Source of the DNA: Thiobacter sp. AK1
GTDB lineage: Bacteria > Pseudomonadota > Gammaproteobacteria > Burkholderiales > Thiobacteraceae
Length of the DNA stretch: 64,000 bases
Assembly: GCF_039822265.1 (NCBI RefSeq)
Contig: NZ_JBAJEX010000005.1
Coordinates: 1-64,000 of the forward strand
Reading direction: 5' to 3'
Below the pieces are notes generated by a model, which saw nothing but the letters and a program-made list of their open reading frames with translations, ran no database searches and had not been told where the DNA came from. Positions 43,828 to 51,309 of this stretch are shown piece after piece. The number at the start of each line of letters is the position of its first letter. The stretch's first letter is position 1. The position numbers were made by a program, and so were the translations under genes.

Positions 43828-44376
43828 ATGAAGCATCACCTGCGTAAATATCTCCCCGACGCCAAGCATGTGCGCGAACACCGCGCGGTGCGCTGGCTGG
43901 CTCCCCTCCTCCATCACCCCAACCTCTGGCACTTTAACCGCCGGTCGGTGGCGGGCGGCGTGGCGGTGGGACTGTTCACCGGCCTCATCCCGGGACCGGT
44001 GCAGATGCTGTTTGCCGCGATTCTCTCGGTGGTGTTCCGGGTAAACCTACCCGTGGCGGTACTCACCACCCTCTACACCAACCCGTTCACCTTCGTGCCC
44101 CTGTACTTGATCGCCTACAAGATCGGGCGCTGGATCTATCCCAACTCCGGCCCCCAGGTATCTGGCTTCGAGTTCGACTGGCAGGGCAACTGGCTGGCGG
44201 CCATTCCCGCCTTCTTCCATTGGGTCGCCTCGCTGGGCCCCACACTGCTGGTTGGCGTGCTGATCCTGGGCGCCAGCCTGGCGCTTCTCGGCTACTTTAC
44301 GGTGCGCCTGCTGTGGCGGCTGGGAGTGGTGCTCCAGTGGCGGCGCCGCCAACGCAGGAATGTACCACGGTCATGA
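43828..44376 (+). CDS. DUF2062 domain-containing membrane protein
   Basis: 182 aa. RRSVAGGVAVGLFTGLIPGP, then FRVNLPVAVLTTLYTNPFTF and a membrane segment (VPLYLIAYKIGRW), match the DUF2062 family. Two or three transmembrane helices; a final TM lies near 140-165, followed by an Arg-rich cytoplasmic tail. Divergent from comEC with only 9 bp between starts. Function unknown. Confidence 0.88.
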   Translation: MKHHLRKYLPDAKHVREHRAVRWLAPLLHHPNLWHFNRRSVAGGVAVGLFTGLIPGPVQMLFAAILSVVFRVNLPVAVLTTLYTNPFTFVPLYLIAYKIGRWIYPNSGPQVSGFEFDWQGNWLAAIPAFFHWVASLGPTLLVGVLILGASLALLGYFTVRLLWRLGVVLQWRRRQRRNVPRS

Positions 44377-44472
44377 CGCAAGCATCATGACCCTGGCAGC
44401 AGCCGAAAGAGCCGGAACTAAGGAAATACAACGAAGCAGTATTAGACGGCGGCAGTCAACGCCAAACGAACG

Positions 44473-45987
44473 TTAGACGCGACATTCGCCCGCGAACTGG
44501 ACCTCGCCGCTCTCGTCCACGCTCTCGAGATAGACGTCGTAGCCCCAGAGGCGGGCGATATGTTTGAGCATTTCCGGCGTGGTTTCGCCCAAGGGCCGGC
44601 GCTCGTGCATGAAGTGGCGCAGGGTGAGGGAGCGGTCGCCGTAGAGGTCCACCTCCCACACTTGGATGTTGGGTTCGCGCTGACCTAGGTTGTATTGATC
44701 GGCGAGCCAGCGCCGCACCTGCTGATAACCGGCCTCGTCGTGGATGGCTGCCACTTCCAGTTGCTCTTCGCGGTCGTCGTCCGCCACGGCGAACAGGCGC
44801 ATCTCGCGGATGAGGTGCGGCGAGAGATATTGGGCGATGAAGCTTTCGTCCTTGAAGTTGCGCATGGCGAAGTCCAATACCTTGCGCCAGTCGGCGCCCG
44901 CCAGCTCTGGGAACCAGCGGCGGTCTTCCTCCGTGGGGTGCTCGCAAATGCGGCGGATGTCGCGGAATAAGTTGAAGCCCAGCGCGTAAGGATTGATGCC
45001 GCTATACGCCCGGCTGTAGAAGGGCGGTTGATAGACGACATTCGTGTGGGACTGCAGGAACTCGATCATGAAGCCATCGGTGAGCCGCCCCTCCTCGTAG
45101 AGATGGTTGAGCAGGGTGTAATGCCAGAAGGTTGCCCAACCCTCGTTCATCACCTGGGTCTGGCGCTGCGGGTAGAAATACTGGGCGATCTTGCGCACGA
45201 TGCGCACGAGCTCCCGCTGCCAGGGCGCGAGGCGCGGCGCGTGTTTTTCGATGAAGTAAAGCAGGTTCTCCTGCGGCTCGGCCGGGAAGCGTTCCTCCCG
45301 TTGCTCCCGCTCAGCGGCTTCCTTCACCGGCAGGGTGCGCCAGAGTAGGTTCACCTGCGATTGCAGATATTCCTCCCGTTCACGTTGGCGCGCCTGCTCC
45401 TTGGCCATCGACAGCCGCGCCGGACGCTTGTAGCGGTCCACGCCATAGTTCATCAGCGCATGACAGGAATCAAGGATTTCCTCTACTGCTTCTTCGCCAT
45501 AACGTTCCTCGCACTCGGCGACGAAGTTGCGCGCAAAAACCAGGTAATCCAAGATGGCCTCGGCATCGGTCCAGGTGCGGAACAGGTAGTTGCCCTTGAA
45601 GAAGGAGTTGTGGCCGTAGCAGGCATGGGCGATTACCAGTGCCTGCATGGTCATGGTGTTCTCCTCCATCAGATAGGCGATGCAGGGGTTGGAATTGATG
45701 ACAATCTCGTAGGCGAGCCCCATCTGTCCCCGTTTGTAGCTCTTCTGTGTGGCCATGAAGTGCTTGCCGAAGGACCAGTGGTGGTAGCCCACGGGCATGC
45801 CCACAGAAGAGTAGGCATCGATCATCTGTTCCGAGGTGATGATCTCGATCTGGTTGGGATAGGTATCCAGCCCATAATGAGCCGCGACGCGAGCGATCTC
45901 CCGGTCATAGGCGCGCAGGAGATCGAAGTTCCAGTCGGAGCCTTCGGAAATGGGTCGGCGTTCACCCACGGGCGCGTCCTCCTTCAT
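44473..45987 (-). CDS. SpoVR family protein
   Basis: 504 aa, soluble. SpoVR/YcgB family: SDWNFDLLRAYDREIARVA, YDLDTYPNQIEIITSEQM-type front end, and HACYGHNSFFKGNYLFRTW, with NEGWATFWHYTLLNHLYEEG further on. Belongs to the widespread prkA-yeaH-spoVR stress module; function unclear. The ATG at 45987 overlaps the yeaH stop by four bases. Last gene of the operon. Confidence 0.93.
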   Translation of the reverse strand: MKEDAPVGERRPISEGSDWNFDLLRAYDREIARVAAHYGLDTYPNQIEIITSEQMIDAYSSVGMPVGYHHWSFGKHFMATQKSYKRGQMGLAYEIVINSNPCIAYLMEENTMTMQALVIAHACYGHNSFFKGNYLFRTWTDAEAILDYLVFARNFVAECEERYGEEAVEEILDSCHALMNYGVDRYKRPARLSMAKEQARQREREEYLQSQVNLLWRTLPVKEAAEREQREERFPAEPQENLLYFIEKHAPRLAPWQRELVRIVRKIAQYFYPQRQTQVMNEGWATFWHYTLLNHLYEEGRLTDGFMIEFLQSHTNVVYQPPFYSRAYSGINPYALGFNLFRDIRRICEHPTEEDRRWFPELAGADWRKVLDFAMRNFKDESFIAQYLSPHLIREMRLFAVADDDREEQLEVAAIHDEAGYQQVRRWLADQYNLGQREPNIQVWEVDLYGDRSLTLRHFMHERRPLGETTPEMLKHIARLWGYDVYLESVDESGEVQFAGECRV

Positions 45988-47252
45988 GACGTGACCTTCT
46001 TGCGGAACAGTTCGCGGAACACGGGGTAGATGTCCTCCAAGCCGCGGATGCGCTGCATGGCGAACTGGTGGGCATAAAGCGACTTCACGTATTCGTACTC
46101 GTGCCACAGGCTCTGGGGATGTTCCGACTCGATCTCCACATAGGCGTAGTACTGCACCACGGGCAGGATGGAGTGGAGCAGAAGGTCGCGGCAGCGCGGC
46201 GAATCCCCTTCCCAATTGTCGCCGTCTGACGCCTGGGCGCAGTAGATGTTCCAAGCAGCGCTGGGATAGCGCTCACGGATGATCTCGTACATGAGCTCCA
46301 GCGCACTGGATGCCACCGTACCGCCCGTTTCCCGCGAATGGAAAAAGTCCTCTTCGTCCACTTCCATGGCCACGGTGTGGTGGCGAATGAACACCAGGTC
46401 GATCTTTTCGTAGCTGCGGGTGAGGAACAGGTAGAGCAGCATGAAGAAGCGCTTGGCGATGTTTTTGCGCTGCTCGTCCATGGAGCCCGACACGTCCATG
46501 ATGCAAAACATCACTGCCTGACTAGTGGGCTGGGGCTGATCGATGCGGTGGGCATAGCGCAGGTCCCAAGTATCCAGGAAAGGAACCGCCGCCACCCGCG
46601 CGCGCAGATCCTCGATCTCCTCACGCAGTGCCTCGGCTTCAGGGCTGGCAGCGAGACCCCGCGCCTTAAGTTCCTCTAGCGCCTCTTCCGCCTCACGCAG
46701 GCGGTGCCGCGCGCCAGCGGACATGGCGAGCCGGCGGCCTATGGCCTGTTTCATGGAACGCACCACGTGCAGGTTCGCGGGATTGCCCTGGCTCACGAAG
46801 CCGGCCCGCACACGCTTGACCTCCGGCACGGCGGTGAGCTGCTTCTTCACCAGATCGGGCAAGGCCAGGTCCTCGAAGAAGTAATTCATGAACTCTTCGC
46901 GTGAGAGCTCGAACACAAATTCGTCCAAGCCTTCACCATCGGGCGAGCCCCCGCCGCCGCCCTGGCCCGCGCCGCCTTCGGGACGGTCGATGCGGTCGCC
47001 GGTGACGAACTCGCGGTTGCCCGGATGGACGATGACCCGCCGGCCACCCGGACCGTGATGGAAAACCGGCTCCGAGAGATCTTTCGCGGGGATGGAAATT
47101 TTCTCGCCCCGTTCTAGGTCGGCCACCTTACGGCCTGACACCGCCTCCCGCACCGCCTGCCGAATCTGGCTCTTGAAACGGCGCAGGAAGCGCTGGCGAT
47201 TGACGGCGCTGCGATTCTTGCCAGAGAGACGGCGATCGACGAACTGACTCAT
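45984..47252 (-). CDS. yeaH: YeaH/YhbH family protein (DUF444, VWA-like)
   Basis: 422 aa. The N-terminal half is basic with a Gly-rich stretch (GGAGQGGGGGSPDGEG). The C-terminal half holds a von Willebrand A-like metal site (CIMDVSGSMDEQRKN). The family is co-transcribed with prkA; in E. coli yeaGH respond to nitrogen and stationary-phase stress. The start at 47252 (MSQFVDRRLSGKNRSAVNRQ) is the usual N-terminus. Ten bases separate it from the prkA stop. Confidence 0.94.
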   Translation of the reverse strand: MSQFVDRRLSGKNRSAVNRQRFLRRFKSQIRQAVREAVSGRKVADLERGEKISIPAKDLSEPVFHHGPGGRRVIVHPGNREFVTGDRIDRPEGGAGQGGGGGSPDGEGLDEFVFELSREEFMNYFFEDLALPDLVKKQLTAVPEVKRVRAGFVSQGNPANLHVVRSMKQAIGRRLAMSAGARHRLREAEEALEELKARGLAASPEAEALREEIEDLRARVAAVPFLDTWDLRYAHRIDQPQPTSQAVMFCIMDVSGSMDEQRKNIAKRFFMLLYLFLTRSYEKIDLVFIRHHTVAMEVDEEDFFHSRETGGTVASSALELMYEIIRERYPSAAWNIYCAQASDGDNWEGDSPRCRDLLLHSILPVVQYYAYVEIESEHPQSLWHEYEYVKSLYAHQFAMQRIRGLEDIYPVFRELFRKKVTS

Positions 47253-47262
47253 GCCGGCGGCC

Positions 47263-49182
47263 TTAGGAGGTTTTCCTCGCACGCAGATACCATTCGGCCA
47301 AGAGGCGCACCTGTTTCTCCGTGTAGCCCTTGGCCACCATGCGCTGCACGAATTCCTGGTGCTTCTTCTGCTCCTCGCTGGACGCCTTGGCGTTGAAGGA
47401 AATCACGGGCAGCAGGTCCTCGGTGCTGGAAAACATGCGCTTCTCGATCACCGCGCGCAGCTTCTCGTAACTCGTCCAGGCCGGGTTCTTGCCGTGGTTC
47501 TGGGCCCGCGCCCGTAGCACGAAATTCACCACTTCGTGGCGGAAATCCTTGGGATTGGCGATCCCGGCGGGTTTCTCGATCTTCTCCAGCTCGGCGTTGA
47601 GTTGGGCGCGGTCCAGCATCTCACCCGTATCCGGGTCGCGGTATTCCTGATCCTGGATCCACATGTCGGCATAGGTGACATAGCGGTCGAAGATGTTCTG
47701 CCCATACTCAGAATAGGACTCGAGGTAAGCCGTCTGCAGTTCCTTCTCGATGAACTCCACGTAACGGGGCGCCAGGTATTCCTTGATGAACGCAATGTAG
47801 CGACTCTCCACCTCAGGCGGCAGCTGCTCCTGCTCGATCTGGTTTTCCAGCACGTAGAGCAGATGCACCGGGTTGGCAGCGATCTCGCTGTGGTCGAAGT
47901 TGAACACCTTGGACAAGATCTTGAAGGCGAAGCGCGTGGAAATCCCGGTCATGCCCTCGTCCACGCCAGCGAAGTCGCGGTATTCCTGGTAGCTCTTGGC
48001 TTTGGGATCGGTGTCCTTCAGGTTCTCGCCGTCGTACACGCGCATCTTGCTATAGATGCTGGAATTCTCGGGCTCCTTGAGGCGGGTGAGCACCGAGAAC
48101 TGCGCCAGCATGGTGAGCGTGCCCGGTGCACAGGGCGCCTCCGCGAGCGAGCTGTTCCTGAGCAGTTTCTCGTAGATCTTCACCTCGTCCGATACGCGCA
48201 GGCAGTAGGGCACCTTGACGATGTAGATGCGGTCGAGGAAGGCTTCGTTGTTCTTGTTGTTCTTGAAGGCCTGCCATTCGCTTTCGTTGGAGTGGGCGAG
48301 GATGATGCCATCGAAAGGGATGGCGCCAAAACCCTCGGTGCCCTTGTAGTTGCCTTCCTGGGTCGCCGTGAGCAGGGGATGCAGCACCTTGATCGGCGCC
48401 TTGAACATCTCCACGAATTCCAGCAGGCCCTGGTTGGCCAGGCACAGGCCGCCCGAGTAGCTGTAAGCATCCGGATCGTCCTGGGAGTATTTCTCCAGCT
48501 TGCGAATATCCACTTTGCCCACCAGGGAGGAAATGTCCTGGTTGTTTTCGTCGCCGGGTTCGGTCTTGGCAATTCCCACCTGGCCCAGCACCGAAGGCCA
48601 GCGCTTGACCACACGAAACTTGGTGATGTCGCCGTTGTACTCGTGCAGCCGCTTGACCGCCCAGGGCGAGAGCACCTTGTTCAGGTAACGGCGGGGGATG
48701 CCGTATTCCTGCTCCAGGATCTCGCCGTCCTCGTCCGCAGAGAACAGTGCCAGGGGCGAATCGTTCACGGGCGAGCCCTTCAGGGCATAGAAGGGCACCC
48801 GCTCCATGAGATGCTTGAGCTTTTCCGCCAGCGAGCTCTTGCCACCGCCCACCGGTCCCAGCAGGTAGAGGATCTGCTTCTTCTCTTCCAACCCCTGCGC
48901 GGCATGGCGGAAATAGGAGACGATCTGCTCGATGGTCTCCTCCATGCCGTAGAAATCCTTGAAGGCGGGATAGCGCTTGATGACCTTGTTGGAAAAGATG
49001 CGCGACAGCCGCGGATCTTGCCGGGTGTCTATGAGCTCCGGCTCGCCGATCGCCGCCAGCATGCGCTCCGCAGCGCTGGCGTAGGCCATGCGGTCGTTCT
49101 TGCAGAGATTGAGATACTCGTCGAGGGAGTATTCCTCCTCCTCACGACGGTAGCGGGCAATGTACTGACTGAACAGGCTCAT
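47263..49182 (-). CDS. prkA: PrkA family serine protein kinase / AAA+ protein
   Basis: 639 aa. N-terminal PrkA AAA domain with Walker A GPVGGGKS at 109-116 and an IILAHSNESEWQAF sensor region. A C-terminal PrkA kinase-like domain follows (HSEIAANPVHLLYVLENQIEQ onward). Homologue of E. coli YeaG and Bacillus PrkA; phosphorylation of stress targets is reported for the family. I chose the ATG at 49182 (MSLFSQYIARYRREE); the longer frame runs into non-conserved sequence. First gene of prkA-yeaH-spoVR. Confidence 0.95.
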   Translation of the reverse strand: MSLFSQYIARYRREEEEYSLDEYLNLCKNDRMAYASAAERMLAAIGEPELIDTRQDPRLSRIFSNKVIKRYPAFKDFYGMEETIEQIVSYFRHAAQGLEEKKQILYLLGPVGGGKSSLAEKLKHLMERVPFYALKGSPVNDSPLALFSADEDGEILEQEYGIPRRYLNKVLSPWAVKRLHEYNGDITKFRVVKRWPSVLGQVGIAKTEPGDENNQDISSLVGKVDIRKLEKYSQDDPDAYSYSGGLCLANQGLLEFVEMFKAPIKVLHPLLTATQEGNYKGTEGFGAIPFDGIILAHSNESEWQAFKNNKNNEAFLDRIYIVKVPYCLRVSDEVKIYEKLLRNSSLAEAPCAPGTLTMLAQFSVLTRLKEPENSSIYSKMRVYDGENLKDTDPKAKSYQEYRDFAGVDEGMTGISTRFAFKILSKVFNFDHSEIAANPVHLLYVLENQIEQEQLPPEVESRYIAFIKEYLAPRYVEFIEKELQTAYLESYSEYGQNIFDRYVTYADMWIQDQEYRDPDTGEMLDRAQLNAELEKIEKPAGIANPKDFRHEVVNFVLRARAQNHGKNPAWTSYEKLRAVIEKRMFSSTEDLLPVISFNAKASSEEQKKHQEFVQRMVAKGYTEKQVRLLAEWYLRARKTS

Positions 49183-49408
49183 GAAGCACCCCCGTTGCAC
49201 GATGGAGAACCGCGACCCTCGCGGCAAACGACTGCCGCCCTGCGGGAATTTGGCACCGATCCTTGGACCGGGCCGAACGGGATTGGTGCCACGCACCCAC
49301 GTGCTCATTATCGGCCAGTTTCGCGCCGACTTGATCAAAATAATCTTTGCCGGCATGAACACCCTTTCATGCCGGCGAAGAGCAGGCGCCCGGGTGGGCT
49401 GACGGTGC
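49183..49408. promoter_or_regulatory. prkA upstream region
   Basis: Reading leftward toward prkA it has TTGATC (49338-49333) and GATAAT (49312-49307) with a 20-base spacer, a weak promoter match. A second imperfect inverted repeat GGCACCGATCC / GGATTGGTGCC (about 49252-49290) lies between this and the start and could be an operator. Inference only. Confidence 0.3.
49349..49376 (-). terminator. Hairpin downstream of cytochrome c5 gene
   Basis: Perfect 10-bp stem GCCGGCATGA / TCATGCCGGC with an 8-base loop, 33 bp past the cytochrome stop. On the leftward strand it is followed by AAAGATTATTTTGATC, moderately U-rich, so it is a plausible terminator separating it from prkA. Confidence 0.55.
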
Positions 49409-49732
49409 TCACTCGCGCAAGCGCGCTCCCGACTGGTTGAGCAGATAGACCACGGCACGCTCCACTTCCTCATCGCTCAAGGCCGGATTGCCGCCGCGCG
49501 GCGGCATGCCACGGATGCCGCGAATGGCCATTTTCACCATCATCCGCTTACCCTCCCGGATGCGGGGCGCCCAAGCCTTTTTGTCGCCGATTTTGGGCGC
49601 CCCGGCGGCGCCGGTATCGTGACAGGCCGCGCAGGTGGCGCGATAAACTGCTTCGCCACTGCGCTGCGTCTCTCCCACAGCCGAGGCCAGGGGACTTAAG
49701 ATGAGGAAAAGCAAAACCCATGTATGACGCAT
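49409..49732 (-). CDS. Cytochrome c5-like periplasmic protein
   Basis: 107 aa with a signal peptide (1-18). One heme site CAACH at 34-38 (YRATCAACHDTGAAGAPKIG). GMPPRGGNPALSDEE supplies the likely Met axial ligand, and there is a C-terminal helix. Class I cytochrome of the c5 type. The ATG at 49732 (MRHTWVLLFL) fits the signal peptide; the longer frame does not. Divergent from the gene at 49834. Confidence 0.9.
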   Translation of the reverse strand: MRHTWVLLFLILSPLASAVGETQRSGEAVYRATCAACHDTGAAGAPKIGDKKAWAPRIREGKRMMVKMAIRGIRGMPPRGGNPALSDEEVERAVVYLLNQSGARLRE

Positions 49733-49833
49733 GACCGCTCCCTTGGCCAAGACACGACTCGATGGAGCACGGCTTGCCGGCCCACACCGAGCCGCCCATA
49801 ATCCCGGCTCCATCTGCTGTAGGAAATCATTCC

Positions 49834-50070
49834 ATGAAAGGCTTGCATCTGGAAGAATCGGCGGGTGTGGCGGAACGCTACGCCGTGGTGTATGCGCCGG
49901 GCAAGAACCGCAAGCGGTTTCCGGAAAACTGCGTTTATGTCAAAGCAAGCGAGGCCGAGGCGCGCCGCGAGGCCAATCCGGCCCAGGGGCGCTACGCTGC
50001 GGTGGTGATTGGCCCTTCCCGCTCCAGCGAAGGTTTCCGGCTGTTTTATCTCAAGGCCTGGTTGGACTGA
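49834..50070 (+). CDS. Small conserved-looking hypothetical protein
   Basis: 78 aa, soluble, no signal or TM. Mixed alpha/beta pattern: AERYAVVYAPGKNRKRFPEN, then ASEAEARREANPAQGRYAAV, then GPSRSSEGFRLFYLKAWLD. I do not recognise a named family. ATG at 49834, following a TAGGAAATC stretch. Stands alone between a cytochrome and a GGDEF-like gene. Confidence 0.65.
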   Translation: MKGLHLEESAGVAERYAVVYAPGKNRKRFPENCVYVKASEAEARREANPAQGRYAAVVIGPSRSSEGFRLFYLKAWLD

Positions 50071-50353
50071 GTCCGCTTCCATAAGGCCGGCCAGCACACC
50101 GATTCGCCGGCTCGCCGCCCCGCGGCTGGGCGGCCGCTGCCGAAACCAGTGCGCCGCTGGCAATGCACGCGCCCGTTTTCGATCCCCAGGTCCAGGCCTT
50201 AAGGCCGTGTCGAATTTTCGCCCGGACCGTCACGCGACCGGCGGGGCCCATGCCGATATACCCACAACGAACTGATCGGCAAGAGTCTTTTCGCGTGGTT
50301 GGGCGGGTATCGTTTTTGCTAGTGCCACTGCGCTTGCGCCCCGTCGTCTTGTC
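50071..50353. other. Intergenic region, no gene seen
   Basis: 283 bases. It contains the palindrome GGCCTTAAGGCC (50195-50206) and a 15-base string CTGCCGAAACCAGTG (50137-50151) that also occurs at 32359-32373. Nothing else recognisable. Confidence 0.4.
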
Positions 50354-51256
50354 ATGCCCGGCCGTCCCAGCCTGCGCCTCATTCTGGTTGCCGCCTTCCT
50401 CGTGGTGGCCTGGGTTCCTCTCATGCTACTTCCCCTTGGCTGGCCGCTCGCCCTCGGTGTGGCCACGACGCTCGCCCTACTCTGCGGCCTGGCGCTGGCC
50501 CACTACCTGACACGGGCCACGGCGCGGCTCAGAACGACCATCGAGCGGCTACCGGATAGCGGTTTTCGCTCCGCCTTCAGCCCACTGCCCCGCTGCGCCC
50601 CGCGCGAATGGGAGACCTTGCAGCGCGCAATCGCCGACTCTGCCCGTGACACCGCAAAGCGCCTCGCCGAGCGTGAGGCGCGCATCGACGAACTCGCGCG
50701 ACAACTGGCGGAAGCCACTCGCAACTTGGAACAGGCCAACCAAGCGCTGGCGGCGCGCGCCTTCTTGGACGAGCTCACCCATCTGCCCAACCGACGCGCC
50801 TTGTGGCGACGCTTGATGGAGTTGGAGCGGGCGCATCCAGCGAGTTACTTGCCGGTGCAGGTGCTGCTATTCCGGCTGAAGGGTCGCAACGCCATCCAAG
50901 CGCGCCATGGCCCCGATGTCGCCGACGCGGTGCGCGCCGAGGTGGCACGCCGCATCCAGGCGGCCAGCCGAGCAGGGGAGTTCGTCGCGCGCTACGACGA
51001 AGACGAATTCGTGCTGCTGCTTTGGCGCTGCCCGGCCACGCTCGCCCAAGAACGCGCCAAAACCCTGGGCGAGGCGGTGATCGCTTCCCCATTATGGGTG
51101 GCGGGGCAACCTATCGAGCCCGGCATCGACGTCACTTGCGCCCAGTGCAACGACCGCCTCTCCCGCCCCGCCTTCGTCCGCCTGCTAAAGCTCGCAGGCG
51201 AGGCCGCCAACCCTTGGTCGGGCGAGCTTTCGACCGGACCTTCCGGGGCCTTCTGA
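50354..51256 (+). CDS. Membrane-anchored degenerate GGDEF domain protein
   Basis: 300 aa. Two TM helices (about 8-28 and 32-50), a helical linker with a coiled coil (about 95-135), then a GGDEF-fold domain beginning AFLDELTHLPNRRALWRRLM. The active site is YDEDEF instead of GGDEF, and the metal Asp region reads LFRLKGRNAIQARHG where active enzymes have DxDxFK. It is thus almost certainly unable to make c-di-GMP and may be a sensor or scaffold. Next to the mrfAB pair but probably separate from it. Confidence 0.83.
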   Translation: MPGRPSLRLILVAAFLVVAWVPLMLLPLGWPLALGVATTLALLCGLALAHYLTRATARLRTTIERLPDSGFRSAFSPLPRCAPREWETLQRAIADSARDTAKRLAEREARIDELARQLAEATRNLEQANQALAARAFLDELTHLPNRRALWRRLMELERAHPASYLPVQVLLFRLKGRNAIQARHGPDVADAVRAEVARRIQAASRAGEFVARYDEDEFVLLLWRCPATLAQERAKTLGEAVIASPLWVAGQPIEPGIDVTCAQCNDRLSRPAFVRLLKLAGEAANPWSGELSTGPSGAF

Positions 51257-51309
51257 CATGAACGATCGTTCGATATACTGGGGCACGCGCCACGCCCAGG
51301 AACGATGTC

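Noticed and set aside
47536-49440. 634-aa open frame on the + strand opposite prkA
   Set aside because: prkA is a clear full-length homologue on the other strand; the + frame is His/Val/Leu-rich with no domain. Long antisense frames are expected in GC-rich DNA.
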